The notes: generated by a model not told the origin, from the letters alone. A DNA stretch of 64,000 nt from LMUY01 sp965199105 (GCA_965199105.1 CBDAQO010000002.1:1364001-1428000), one strand, 5' to 3'; shown: positions 51,296 through 60,413, counted from the stretch's first letter. Numbers and translations are program-made.

Positions 51296-52888
51296 ATGCC
51301 GACCGTCACCCGCCGCGCCGTGCTCGCCGCCACGGCCGCCCTGGCCACCGCACCGTCCATCGCCCGCGCCGCCACGCAAACCACGCTGCGCTTCTCGCCG
51401 CAGCAGGACCTCGTGGTGCTCGATCCGGTGGCAACCACCGCCTACATGAGTCGCAACCACGGCTACATGGTGTTCGACACGCTCTACGGCATGGATTCGC
51501 AATTCCAGCCGCAGCCGCAAATGGTCGCCGGCCACACCATCGAGGACGACGGCAAGCGCTGGACGCTCACCCTGCGCGACGGGTTGACGTTCCACGACGG
51601 CAGCAAGGTGCTGGCGCGGGATTGCGTCGCCAGCATCAATCGCTGGGCCAAGCGGGACCCGTTCGGCGCCACCTTGATGGACGCGACCGACGAGCTCGCC
51701 GCCCCCGACGACCGCACCATCCGCTTCCGCCTGAAGCAGCCGTTCCCGCTGCTATCCATGGCGCTGGGCAAGGCCGGTGTGCCGGTCTGCGCGATGATGC
51801 CAGAGCGGCTGGCCAGCACCGACCCGTTCAAGCCCATCACCGAGATGGTTGGCAGCGGCCCATTCCGCTTCGCCGCGGACGAGCGCGTGCCGGGTTCGCT
51901 CACCGTCTACCGCAAGTTCGAGGCCTACCAGCCGCGCCCAAGCGACACGCCGACGGGATGGACCGCCGGGCCGAAGCCGGTGCATTTCGACCGCGTCGAA
52001 TGGGCCTACATTCCCGACCCGGCGACCACCACCAACGCCACCATCAGCGGCGAGGCAGCCTGGCAGGAATACGCGTACGCCGACCAGTTGCCGCTGCTGC
52101 GCGCCGCCAAAGCCGTCACCGTGGCGGTGAACGACCCGACCGGCTTCGTCAACATGATGCGCCTCAACGAGCTGCAGCCGCCGTTCGATAACCCGGCCAT
52201 CCGCCGCGCGCTCTGGGCCGCCATCGACCAGGACGCCTACATGGCCGCCGTGGTCGGCGACAATGCCGCGCTGATCCGCGATCCGCTCGGCTTCTTCGGC
52301 CCCGGCACCCCCATGGCGTCCAACGCCGGTTGCGCCGCGCTGACCTCCAAGCGCGACCCCGAGCAGGCCCGCCAAGCGCTGCAGCAAGCCGGCTACGCGG
52401 GCGAGCCGGTGCTGCTGATGGTGCCCTCCACCTCGCCCACCCTGGCCGCCATCGGCGAGGTCGCCGCCGACATGCTCAAGCGCTGCGGCATGAACGTGCA
52501 GGTCTACTCAGTCGAGTTCAACGCCATGCTGTCCCGCCGGGTGCGCAAGGACCCGGTGGCGCAAGGCGGCTGGAGCGCCTACGTCACGAACTGGGTCGGG
52601 CTCGACTGGCTCAACCCCGCCGTCCACATCTCCCTGCGCGGCAATGGCGAGGCGGCCGCACCCGGCTGGCCCAGCTCGCCCGCGATCGAGCAACTGCGCA
52701 CCCAGTGGCTGGCCGCCCCCGACCTCGCGGCGCAACAGGCCATCTGCCGCCAAATCCAGCTTCAGGCGTTCCAGGACGTGCCCTACTACCCGCTCGGCGC
52801 CTTCCTGCAGCCGACCGCCTATCGCCACGACATGATCACCGGGCTGAACCCAGGCTTTGCCACGTTCTGGAACGTGCGACCGGCGTGA
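51296..52888 (+). CDS. Peptide/nickel-type ABC substrate-binding protein (Tat-like signal)
   Basis: A 530-residue family 5 solute-binding protein. The N-terminus MPTVTRRAVLAATAALATAP with TRR suggests Tat export, with cleavage around ARAATQ. Typical blocks: LTLRDGLTFHDGSKVLARDCVASI, DDRTIRFRLKQPFPLL and MVGSGPFRF. A GGAGG box precedes the ATG. It has no permease or ATPase in its own operon; the only such genes are in the convergent operon at 58-62 kb. It heads a set with an SDR, a hydrolase, a CoA-transferase and a lyase, hinting it delivers their substrate. Confidence 0.88.
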   Translation: MPTVTRRAVLAATAALATAPSIARAATQTTLRFSPQQDLVVLDPVATTAYMSRNHGYMVFDTLYGMDSQFQPQPQMVAGHTIEDDGKRWTLTLRDGLTFHDGSKVLARDCVASINRWAKRDPFGATLMDATDELAAPDDRTIRFRLKQPFPLLSMALGKAGVPVCAMMPERLASTDPFKPITEMVGSGPFRFAADERVPGSLTVYRKFEAYQPRPSDTPTGWTAGPKPVHFDRVEWAYIPDPATTTNATISGEAAWQEYAYADQLPLLRAAKAVTVAVNDPTGFVNMMRLNELQPPFDNPAIRRALWAAIDQDAYMAAVVGDNAALIRDPLGFFGPGTPMASNAGCAALTSKRDPEQARQALQQAGYAGEPVLLMVPSTSPTLAAIGEVAADMLKRCGMNVQVYSVEFNAMLSRRVRKDPVAQGGWSAYVTNWVGLDWLNPAVHISLRGNGEAAAPGWPSSPAIEQLRTQWLAAPDLAAQQAICRQIQLQAFQDVPYYPLGAFLQPTAYRHDMITGLNPGFATFWNVRPA

Positions 52889-52944
52889 CCCCGACGCTCG
52901 CGCGTAGGCCCGCCCTAACCATCGCCTGACGGAGGAACGTCCAC

Positions 52945-53724
52945 GTGCAACTCGGCCTCGGCGGCAAGACGGCCCTCATCACCGGCGCATCCCAAGGCAT
53001 CGGCCTGGCCTGCGCCCGGACCTTGGCGGCCGAGGGCTGCCACCTCCACCTCGCCGCCCGCAACGGCCCCGCCATGCACCGCGCCAAGGCCGAGCTCGAG
53101 GCGGCGCATGCGGTGCGCGTGACGGTGCACCAGGCCGACCTGTCCAGCACCGCCGCGATGGAGGCCCTGGCGGAGGCGGCCAGCGACGCCGACATCCTGG
53201 TCAACAACGCCGGCGACATCCCGGCCGGCCGGCTGGACGTGGTGTCCGACGAGGCGCTGCGGGCCGGCTTCGACCTCAAGGTGTTCGGCTACATCACCCT
53301 CACCCGCGCCTGCTACCGCCACATGAAGGGCCGCGACGGGGTGATCGTGAACATCATCGGCAACTCCGGCGAGAACTGGGACGCGAGCTACTTCGCCGGG
53401 TCGACCGGGAATGCGGCGCTGATGTCGTTCACCAAGGCCATCGGCGGCGCCAGCCTGGACGACGGCGTGCGCGTGGTCGGCATCAACCCCGGCCCGGTCG
53501 CCACCGCCCGCATGGTCAAGCTCATGCAGCGCAAGGCGGTGGACCTGCTGGGCGACGCGGCGCGATGGGAGGAGCTGCACGACCGCTACCCCGGCAAGCG
53601 GCCCGCCACGGCGGAGGAGGTGGCCGACCTCACCGCCTTCCTCGCCTCGCCTCGCGCCGGCTACATCACCGGCACCGTCGTCACCATCGACGGCGGCATC
53701 TCCGCCCGCGGCTCGGTGATCTGA
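52945..53724 (+). CDS. Short-chain dehydrogenase/reductase-fold protein lacking YxxxK
   Basis: A 259-residue Rossmann protein: TGASQGIG cofactor loop at residues 13-20, DILVNNAG near residue 90, and PGPVATARM after beta-6. At the active site the usual YxxxK is missing; the sequence reads AGSTGNAALMSFTK, so neither Tyr nor Lys occupies the expected place. Such SDRs form a subgroup whose chemistry is unclear. GTG start follows GGAGGAAC. The gene sits between the binding protein and an alpha/beta hydrolase. Confidence 0.85.
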   Translation: MQLGLGGKTALITGASQGIGLACARTLAAEGCHLHLAARNGPAMHRAKAELEAAHAVRVTVHQADLSSTAAMEALAEAASDADILVNNAGDIPAGRLDVVSDEALRAGFDLKVFGYITLTRACYRHMKGRDGVIVNIIGNSGENWDASYFAGSTGNAALMSFTKAIGGASLDDGVRVVGINPGPVATARMVKLMQRKAVDLLGDAARWEELHDRYPGKRPATAEEVADLTAFLASPRAGYITGTVVTIDGGISARGSVI

Positions 53725-53746
53725 CGCACGCCTTCAGGAGCCCAGG

Positions 53747-54625
53747 ATGCACATCACCACCAAGGACGGCGTTCGGCTCCATGTCGAGGAGGTCGGTGCC
53801 GGGGTGCCGATCCTGTTCATCCACGAGTTCGGCGGCAACCATGGGAGTTGGGAGCCGCAGCTCCGCCACTTCAGCCGCCGCCATCGCTGCCTCACCTACG
53901 CAGCCCGCGGGTACCCGCCGTCGCAGGTGCCGCCCGACCCGGCGTCCTACTCGCAGGCCATCGCCGTGGCCGACGCCATCGCCGTGCTGGACGGGCTCGG
54001 CATTGCGCAGGCCCACATCGTCGGCCTCTCCATGGGCGGCTTCGCCACGCTGCATTTCGGCCTGGCCCGCCCCGACCGCGCCCTCTCCCTCACCGTCGCG
54101 GGTGCCGGATACGGTGCGGAAAAGCAGTTCGAGGCGTATTTCCGCGGCGTCTCGCTGGAGGTGGCCGACCGGTTCGAGCGCCTCGGCGCCGCCGCCTTTG
54201 CCCCCATCTACGCCCAGGGCGCCAGCCGCGTGCAGTTCCAAGCCAAGGACCCGCGAGGCTGGCGCGAGTTCGCCGACCGCCTCGCCACCCACTCCAGCAC
54301 CGGCGCCGCGTTCACCATGCGCGGCGTGCAGGCCCAGCGCCCCTCGCTGTGGGACCTGGAGCACGAACTCGCCCGCATGACGGTGCCCACGTTGGTGATG
54401 GTGGGCGACGAGGACGACCATTGCCTGCAACCCGGCCTATTCCTCAAGCGCACCATCCCCGCCTGCGGCCTGGCGGTGTTGCCCAAGACCGGCCATACGC
54501 TGAACCTGGAGGAGCCCGGCCTGTTCAACACTCTGTTGGCCGAGTTCATCGCCCAGGTGGAAGCCGGTGCCTGGCACCCACGCGACCCCCGCGCGCTGCC
54601 CGGCGAGGTGATGCGGTCCAAGTAG
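53747..54625 (+). CDS. Alpha/beta-hydrolase
   Basis: A 292-residue esterase/C-C-hydrolase-type protein. Nucleophile elbow GLSMGGFA gives the Ser near residue 98, the oxyanion segment HEFGGNHGS lies near residue 26, an acidic residue sits in VGDEDDH and the His in KTGHTLNLEEP. It is not clearly NicD (N-formylmaleamate deformylase) from the nearby nic pathway, as the N-terminal blocks differ. It probably hydrolyses an ester or ketone in the catabolic operon that ends with the CoA-transferase and lyase. Substrate unknown. Confidence 0.87.
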   Translation: MHITTKDGVRLHVEEVGAGVPILFIHEFGGNHGSWEPQLRHFSRRHRCLTYAARGYPPSQVPPDPASYSQAIAVADAIAVLDGLGIAQAHIVGLSMGGFATLHFGLARPDRALSLTVAGAGYGAEKQFEAYFRGVSLEVADRFERLGAAAFAPIYAQGASRVQFQAKDPRGWREFADRLATHSSTGAAFTMRGVQAQRPSLWDLEHELARMTVPTLVMVGDEDDHCLQPGLFLKRTIPACGLAVLPKTGHTLNLEEPGLFNTLLAEFIAQVEAGAWHPRDPRALPGEVMRSK

Positions 54626-54691
54626 CCGCCAGGCCGCGTCCACCCGCCGTCATCCCTGCTATCTGTGGTCTCAACCGGGAGGACCGCCACC

Positions 54692-55909
54692 ATGCCCACA
54701 ACCGACGCCGTGCCGAGTTCCGCCCCGCTGGCCGGGGTTCGTGTGCTCGAACTGGGCCATTACGTGGCCGCGCCGTTCGCCACCCGCTTGCTCGCCGACC
54801 TCGGCGCCGAGGTGATCAAGGTCGAGCCGCCGACCGGTGACCCGGTGCGCCAGTGGGGCGCCCGCTACCAAGGGTCGTCGCCATGGTGGAGCGTGCACGC
54901 CCGCAACAAGCGCTGCATCAGCCTGGACCTGCGGCAGCCCGAGGCCAAGCGCACCGTGCTGGAGCTGGTGCGGTCATGCGACGCGCTGGTGGAGAACTTT
55001 CGGCCCGGCCAGCTCGCCAAGATGGGGCTCGGCGAGCCCGAACTGCGCGCCGCCCGCCCCGACCTGGTGATCGCCCGCATCTCCGGCTACGGCCAGGACG
55101 GGCCCGGCCGCGACCAGGCCGCGTTCGGCGTCATCGGCGAGGCGATCGGCGGCCTGCGCCACCTGACCGACCATCCGCCCGGCACCTCGGGGCTGCCGCC
55201 GGTGCGCGTCGGCGTGTCCATCGGGGATTCGCTCGCCGGGCTCTACGCCGCCTTTGGCGTGGTCGCCGCCCTGCTGCGGCGGGAGCGCACCGGCCGCGGC
55301 GGCGAGGTGGACGTCGCGCTGTCCGAGGCGGTGTTCAGCCTGCTCGAGGGCGCGCTGCCGGAATACGGCGCCCTCGGCACCGTGCGCCAGCCCGCCGGCG
55401 GCGCCATCTCCACCGCCGCGCCCAGCAACGCCTACCGCTCGCGCGACGGCGTGTGGATGCTGATCGCCGCCAACTCGGACCCGCTGTTCCGCAAGCTCGC
55501 CGCGCTGATGGGCCAGCCCGGCCTAGCCAGCCAACCCGACTACAGCGGCAACCAGGCCCGTTGCGCCAACGCGGCGGCGCTGGATCGCCTGATCGGCGCC
55601 TGGTCGGCCACGCTGGACCTGGCGGCGCTCGATGCGGCGCTCGCCGCGGCCGACATTCCGCACACCAAGGTGCTCACCGTGGCCGACATCGCGGCCGATC
55701 CGCAGTTCCGCGCCCGCCAGATGGTGCAGCAGGTGGAGGACGCCACGCTCGGGCCCATCCTGCACCCGGGCGTGGTGCCGCGGATCGATGGCGTCTCCCC
55801 GGTGCCGCGGTCCACCGGCCCCGCCATCGGCGCGGATACCGCCAGCGTGCTCGCCGAGTTGGCCGGCGCACTGCAGCCCCCACCGCGCACCAGGGAGGAC
55901 GCGCCATGA
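54692..55909 (+). CDS. CaiB/BaiF family (class III) CoA-transferase
   Basis: A 405-residue CoA-transferase with typical blocks: LAGVRVLELGHYVAAPFATR, LADLGAEVIKVEPPTGDP, NKRCISLDL and the catalytic Asp in VSIGDSLAGLYAAFG. It moves CoA from a donor such as succinyl-CoA to a carboxylic acid. The stop overlaps the lyase start as ATGA, so the two are a functional pair: activate the acid, then cleave it. A GGGAGGA box precedes the ATG at 54692. Confidence 0.92.
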   Translation: MPTTDAVPSSAPLAGVRVLELGHYVAAPFATRLLADLGAEVIKVEPPTGDPVRQWGARYQGSSPWWSVHARNKRCISLDLRQPEAKRTVLELVRSCDALVENFRPGQLAKMGLGEPELRAARPDLVIARISGYGQDGPGRDQAAFGVIGEAIGGLRHLTDHPPGTSGLPPVRVGVSIGDSLAGLYAAFGVVAALLRRERTGRGGEVDVALSEAVFSLLEGALPEYGALGTVRQPAGGAISTAAPSNAYRSRDGVWMLIAANSDPLFRKLAALMGQPGLASQPDYSGNQARCANAAALDRLIGAWSATLDLAALDAALAAADIPHTKVLTVADIAADPQFRARQMVQQVEDATLGPILHPGVVPRIDGVSPVPRSTGPAIGADTASVLAELAGALQPPPRTREDAP

Positions 55910-56814
55910 CCCAGGCCGCCAGCTTGATCGAGGTCGCCCCGCGCGACGGCTTCCAACCGATCGGCCCGTTCGTCCCAACCGCCGAGAAGGTGGCGTTCGT
56001 GCGCGGCGCCCACGCGGCCGGGTTGCGCCGGGTCGAGGTCGGATCGTTCGTGAACCCCAAGGCGGTGCCGCAACTGCGCGACACCGGCGACGTGCTGCGC
56101 CAGACCGCCGACCTGCCAGGCTTGGACCCGCAAGTCCTGGTGCCGAACGCGCGCGGCGTCGAGCTGGCGCTGGCGGCCGGCGCCAACCACCTCGTCTACG
56201 TGATCTCCGCGTCGGACGCGCATAACCGCTCCAACGTCCGCCGCGACACCGAGGCGTCCATCACCGAATACGGCGACGTGGTGCGCACCCTGCCGGCCGG
56301 CACGCGGCTGCGCCTGAACGTCGCCACCGCGTTCGACTGCCCGTTCGACGGGCGCATGGCCGAAGCCTTCGTGCTGGACCGCCTCGGCCGCATGCTGGCG
56401 CACCGGGCGGACGTGGAGGTCGGCCTGTGCGACACCACCGGGCGCGCCGACCCGGCCCATGTGGCGCGCCTCGCCGCCACCTGCCTGGCCCGCTGGTCGA
56501 GCGGCGGCACGCGGTTCGTCTTCCATGGCCACGACACCTACGGGCTCGGCCTGGCCAACATCGCCGCCGCCTGGAGCGCCGGCATCACCGGGTTCGACAC
56601 CGCGTTCGCCGGGTTGGGCGGCTGCCCGTTCGCCCCGGGCGCCACCGGCAACACCGCCACCGAGGACGCCGCCTGGATGTTCCACCGCATGGGCGTGGCG
56701 ACCGGCGTGGACCTCACCGCCCTGTTGCCACTCGCGTTGCGCGCCGCCGCCCTGCCTGGCGCGCAGCCCGGCGGCCGCGTCCGGGCAGCGCTCGCCTCCC
56801 AGGCCGCGGCGTGA
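55906..56814 (+). CDS. HMG-CoA-lyase-like acyl-CoA lyase
   Basis: A 302-residue TIM-barrel of the HMGL-like family. It keeps the catalytic Asp-Arg-type start (EVAPRDGFQ), the metal His pair in FHGHDTYGLGLAN, and the lyase signature GLGGCPFAPGATGN with the conserved Cys. It cleaves 3-hydroxy-3-methylglutaryl-CoA or a related compound such as citramalyl-CoA into an acyl-CoA and a keto acid. Pairing with a class III CoA-transferase favours the latter type, but that is inference. Ends just before the convergent palindromes. Confidence 0.9.
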   Translation: MTQAASLIEVAPRDGFQPIGPFVPTAEKVAFVRGAHAAGLRRVEVGSFVNPKAVPQLRDTGDVLRQTADLPGLDPQVLVPNARGVELALAAGANHLVYVISASDAHNRSNVRRDTEASITEYGDVVRTLPAGTRLRLNVATAFDCPFDGRMAEAFVLDRLGRMLAHRADVEVGLCDTTGRADPAHVARLAATCLARWSSGGTRFVFHGHDTYGLGLANIAAAWSAGITGFDTAFAGLGGCPFAPGATGNTATEDAAWMFHRMGVATGVDLTALLPLALRAAALPGAQPGGRVRAALASQAAA

Positions 56815-56824
56815 CACTGCTTTA

Positions 56825-56869
56825 GAGCATGACCGCATCAAGTGAGGTCACTTGATCGGTAACATGCTC
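56825..56869. terminator. Palindrome with GAGCATG/CATGCTC arms, likely terminator
   Basis: GAGCATG-ACCG-C-ATCAAGTGA, then GG, then TCACTTGAT-CGGT-AA-CATGCTC, so 20 base pairs form with two small bulges. It starts 11 bases after the lyase stop. The outer arms share TAGAGCATGAC with the repeat after ahcY. Confidence 0.7.
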
Positions 56870-56882
56870 GCCAAAACAAACA

Positions 56883-56928
56883 GCTAGACCATGACCGGCG
56901 ACTCTATCTGAGCCGGTCATGGTCTAGC
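56883..56928. terminator. Perfect 17-bp palindrome, bidirectional terminator/repeat
   Basis: GCTAGACCATGACCGGC and GCCGGTCATGGTCTAGC are exact reverse complements around a 12-base loop. The stop codon of the minus-strand binding protein lies inside the right arm. CTAGACCATGACCGG is identical to the copy at 8655-8669. Confidence 0.75.
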
Positions 56929-58453
56929 CGAACGAGGCGGTCTCGAGCGTCATCGCAGAGTAGAACGTGAGCGCGCCCGGCATGTCGGTGAAGCCGGCCA
57001 GCGGCTTGGTCGTGCCGTAGCCCTGGTCGCGCCAGCACAGGCTCACCATCGGCACCTGCTCCACGGCGAGCTGTTCCAACTCGGCGTAGATGGCCTTGCG
57101 CCGGTCCAGGTCGAACGTCCGCCGGCCTTCCGCCACCAGCGCGTCGAGCTGCGGCAGCGACAGGCCGAACGAGCGCGTGTAGCTGTTCGGCAGGTCGGTC
57201 TCGATCAGGTTGCTCATCCCGTCCGGGTCGTTGCTCTCGTTGGTGGTGCCGTTCACCGCGAGGTCGAACTGCCCGCGGTTGCCGACCGCGATCCGGGTCG
57301 CCCAATCCGGCAGCACCAGGTTCACCTGGATGCCAAGGTCGGCCAGGTTGCTCTGGATTACCTCGGCCGTGCTCTGGATCATACCGTAGGTGGAGGTCGC
57401 CAGCAGGTTGCAGGTGAAGCCGGACGCCAGCCCCGCCGCCGCCAGCAACGCCTTGGCGCGAACCGGGTCGTAAGCCCAGCCATGCGCGCGCGCCGGGTCG
57501 AAGAACGGGCCGTGCGGGTCGAACGGCAGGCTCTCCAGCGGGCGGCCGCGGCCGAAGAAGGCGGCTTTCACGATCTCCTCCCGCCGGACCGCCACCGCCA
57601 CCGCCTGCCGCACCCGCACGTCGCTGAACGGGCCGGAGCGGGCGTTGAAGTACATGTACATGAACGGCCCCTCCACCGCCTGCAGCGTCAACGCCGGGTT
57701 GGCCTCGATCTCGGCCATGGCCGACCAGGGTACGTATTCGATCAGGTCCACGTCGCCCGCCTGCAGCGCCGCCACCCGCGCGTTCTCGTCGGCATAGGCC
57801 ACCAGGCGAACGGTGCGCAGCTTGGGCAGGCCGGGGCGGTAGAAGTGGTCGAACGCCTTGAGGTCGACGTATTCGCCGCGTTCCTGCGCCACCAGCGCGA
57901 ACGGCCCGGCGCCGATGCCCGGCCCGCCATGGTCCACCGAGCCCGCCGCCACGATGGGCGCGAAGTAGCTGGCAAACAGGCCCGGCAGCACGACCGAGGG
58001 CTCCGCCGTGGTCAGCCGTACCGTGCGCGCGTCCGGCGTGTCGATGTGGCTGATGCGCGCCATCTGGCCCTTCAGGTACGCCGTGCTCTTCTCGCCGGTG
58101 ACCTGCTCGATGCTGTAGCGCACGTCGTCGGCGGTGACGGGCGCGCCGTTGTGGAACACCGCATCACGCAGGTGAAACACCCAGGCGCCGTCGCTCGCGT
58201 GCTCCCACTGCTCGGCCAGTTCGCCGCGCATCTGCCCGTCCGGCCCGTAGCCGAGCAGGCCGCGATGGATCAGCAGCTTCACGTTCTGCGCCACCGTGCC
58301 GGCGTTGGCCCAAGGTGCCAGCGTCGCCGGCCAGGCCGAAATCCCCATGGTGAGGTGGCCAGGCTCACGCGTGGCGGCGCGCGACCCGGCGGCGCGCAGG
58401 CCAACAAGGCCCAAAGCGGCGGCGGCAAGGCTATGGCGGCGGGTGAGCGGCAT
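56924..58453 (-). CDS. ABC substrate-binding protein, second of the transporter operon
   Basis: A 509-residue family 5 solute-binding protein, with an N-terminal MPLTRRHSLAAAALGLVG that looks like a Tat signal. Typical segments: EQWEHASDGAWVFHLRDAVFHNGAPVTADDVRYSIEQ, DARTVRLTT and FMYMYFNARSGPFSDVRVRQA. It is the last gene of the dipeptide transporter operon, 11 bases after the second ATPase. Probably provides an alternative ligand specificity for the same permease, next to the 62-64 kb binding protein. The start has an AAGGA box. Confidence 0.88.
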   Translation of the reverse strand: MPLTRRHSLAAAALGLVGLRAAGSRAATREPGHLTMGISAWPATLAPWANAGTVAQNVKLLIHRGLLGYGPDGQMRGELAEQWEHASDGAWVFHLRDAVFHNGAPVTADDVRYSIEQVTGEKSTAYLKGQMARISHIDTPDARTVRLTTAEPSVVLPGLFASYFAPIVAAGSVDHGGPGIGAGPFALVAQERGEYVDLKAFDHFYRPGLPKLRTVRLVAYADENARVAALQAGDVDLIEYVPWSAMAEIEANPALTLQAVEGPFMYMYFNARSGPFSDVRVRQAVAVAVRREEIVKAAFFGRGRPLESLPFDPHGPFFDPARAHGWAYDPVRAKALLAAAGLASGFTCNLLATSTYGMIQSTAEVIQSNLADLGIQVNLVLPDWATRIAVGNRGQFDLAVNGTTNESNDPDGMSNLIETDLPNSYTRSFGLSLPQLDALVAEGRRTFDLDRRKAIYAELEQLAVEQVPMVSLCWRDQGYGTTKPLAGFTDMPGALTFYSAMTLETASFG

Positions 58454-58464
58454 GGGCCCGGTCC

Positions 58465-59448
58465 TTATGCGGCATCGTGGAGGTGGCAGGCGGCGCGCTG
58501 GCCCGGCGCCACCACCTGCAGCGTCGGGCGCTCGCTGCGGCACCGCGCGAAACTGTGCGGGCAGCGCGGGTGGAACGCGCAGCCGGGGGGCGGCCGCAGC
58601 GGCGACGGCAGCTCGCCGGGCAGGGCGGTGAACTGCTTGCGCCCAGGCTCCAGCCGCGGCATCTGCGCCAGCAACGCCTGCGTGTAGGGGTGCGCCGGCG
58701 CCTGGAACAGCCGCGCGGCCGGCGCCTCCTCCACGATGCGGCCGAGATACATCACCGCCACCCGATCCGCGAGGTGGCGCACCACCGAAAGGTCGTGCCC
58801 GATGAACAGCAGCGCCAACCCGCGCTGCGCCCGCAAATCCGCCAGCAGGTTGATCACCTGCGCCTGCACCGAGACATCGAGCGCGCTGACCGCCTCGTCG
58901 CACACCAGGGCGGACGGGCGCACGGCCAGCGCGCGGGCTATGCCGATGCGCTGGCGCTGCCCGCCGCTGAACTCGTGCGGCAGGCGATCCATCGCCGCCG
59001 CTTCCAGCCCCACTTCGGCCAGCAGCCCGGCCACGTAGCCGCGCAGCTCCCCCCGCCGCGCCATGCCGTGCAGCAAGGGCGCCTCGCCCACCAGGTCCAG
59101 CACCCGGCGGCGCGGATTGAGCGAGGCTTGCGGGTCCTGGAACACCATCTGCACGCCCAGCACCCAGGCCCGCGCCGCCGCCCCGCGCAAGCTAGCCACC
59201 GGCTGGCCATTCCAGCTCACCTGCCCCGCGGACGGCGGCAGGATGCCTGCCAGCATGCGGCCAAGGGTGCTCTTGCCGCAGCCGCTCTCGCCGACCAGCC
59301 CGAGCGCCTCGTTCTTGCTCACCGCCAGGTCCACCGCCTCCACCGCGTGCACGGTCGCGGCGGGGCGGCGACGCAGCCGGGCCAGCAAACCGGGTGGCGG
59401 CCCGACGAAGCGGCGGGACAGGCCGCTGGCCTCCAGCAGCGCAGTCAT
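58465..59448 (-). CDS. Oligopeptide/dipeptide ABC transporter ATPase (DppF/OppF-like)
   Basis: A 327-residue ATP-binding subunit. Walker A is GLVGESGCGKSTLGRM, the signature motif is FSGGQRQRIGIARAL, Walker B is ALVCDEAVSALD and the H-loop is FIGHDL. The C-terminal cysteine-containing tail (CAFHPRCPHSFARC) is the usual oligopeptide-ATPase extension. The ATG overlaps the partner stop as ATGA. It pairs with the upstream ATPase to power the two permeases. Confidence 0.93.
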   Translation of the reverse strand: MTALLEASGLSRRFVGPPPGLLARLRRRPAATVHAVEAVDLAVSKNEALGLVGESGCGKSTLGRMLAGILPPSAGQVSWNGQPVASLRGAAARAWVLGVQMVFQDPQASLNPRRRVLDLVGEAPLLHGMARRGELRGYVAGLLAEVGLEAAAMDRLPHEFSGGQRQRIGIARALAVRPSALVCDEAVSALDVSVQAQVINLLADLRAQRGLALLFIGHDLSVVRHLADRVAVMYLGRIVEEAPAARLFQAPAHPYTQALLAQMPRLEPGRKQFTALPGELPSPLRPPPGCAFHPRCPHSFARCRSERPTLQVVAPGQRAACHLHDAA

Positions 59449-60413
59449 GCCGCAGTCGCCAGCGGGTGGCAGCAGCGCGCGGCGTGGCCGGGCCGCAGCT
59501 CCCGCAGCGCCGGCACCTGGGCGCAGGCCGCATCGGCGCGGGTGCAGCGCGGACGGAACGTGCATCCCTCGGGCAGCCCGGCCAGCCCCGGCATCACGCC
59601 CGGGATTTGCCGCAGCCGCTCGCCCGGCTGGTTGCGCGCCGGAACCGACGCCAGCAGCCCCTCGGTATACGGATGCAGCGGCGCGGAAATCACCTCGTCG
59701 CAGCCACCGCGCTCCACGATGCGCCCGGCGTACATCACCGCGATGGCGTCCGCGAGCCCCGCCACCACCGACAGGTCATGCGTGATCCACAGCATCGCCA
59801 TGCCGTCAGCCGCGCAAATCCGCTGCACCTCGGACAGGATTTGCGCCTGGATCGTCACGTCCAGCGCCGTGGTCGGCTCGTCGGCGATGATCACGTCGGG
59901 GCGGTTCAGCAACGCCGTCGCGATGGCAATGCGCTGGCGCATGCCGCCGGAAAACTCGTGCGGGTAGGCGTCCAGCCGCTCCTCCGGGTGCGGGATGCCC
60001 ATGCGGCCCAGCGCATCGCGCGCCATCGCCCGCGCCTGCGCCGCCCCCACTGCCTGATGCGCCCGCACCGCCTCGCTCATCTGCGTGCCCACGCGCAGCA
60101 CGTCGTTCAGGCAGGCCATCGGGTCCTGCATTACCAGCGCGATGCGGTTGCCGCGCAGCTTGCGCATCGCCGCTTCGGGCAAGCCGGCCAAGTCCTGCCC
60201 GCCGAGCCGGATGCGGCGGCTGGTCACCCGGCCCGGCGGCGGCACTAGGTTCAGGATCGCGTAGCCGGTCATGGTCTTGCCGGACCCGCTCTCCCCCACC
60301 AGCCCCAGCGTGCGCCCGCGCTCCAGCGTGAACGACACCGCGTCCACCGCCGGCCGCTCGCCGCCCGCGATCGGGAAGCGCACCGTCAGGTCCGCCACCT
60401 CGAGCACCGTCAC
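59445..60413 (-). CDS. Oligopeptide/dipeptide ABC transporter ATPase (DppD/OppD-like)
   Basis: A 322-residue ATPase. Walker A reads LVGESGSGKTMTGYAI, signature FSGGMRQRIAIATAL, Walker B DVIIADEPTTALD and H-loop WITHDLS. The C-terminal cysteine motif CTFRPRCTRADAAC is present. GTG start overlaps the permease stop as GTGA; a longer upstream frame to 60803 is rejected because it would read through the permease gene. Confidence 0.93.
   Translation of the reverse strand: MTVLEVADLTVRFPIAGGERPAVDAVSFTLERGRTLGLVGESGSGKTMTGYAILNLVPPPGRVTSRRIRLGGQDLAGLPEAAMRKLRGNRIALVMQDPMACLNDVLRVGTQMSEAVRAHQAVGAAQARAMARDALGRMGIPHPEERLDAYPHEFSGGMRQRIAIATALLNRPDVIIADEPTTALDVTIQAQILSEVQRICAADGMAMLWITHDLSVVAGLADAIAVMYAGRIVERGGCDEVISAPLHPYTEGLLASVPARNQPGERLRQIPGVMPGLAGLPEGCTFRPRCTRADAACAQVPALRELRPGHAARCCHPLATAA

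Noticed and set aside
53747..54625. Alpha/beta hydrolase as NicD, the missing nicotinate-pathway deformylase
   Set aside because: It is 6.5 kb from nicR in another operon and its N-terminal and nucleophile regions do not resemble NicD blocks I recognise.
54853..55905. Long plus-strand extension upstream of the HMG-CoA-lyase-like gene
   Set aside because: It runs in another frame through the CoA-transferase gene; the ATGA overlap at 55906 is the natural start.
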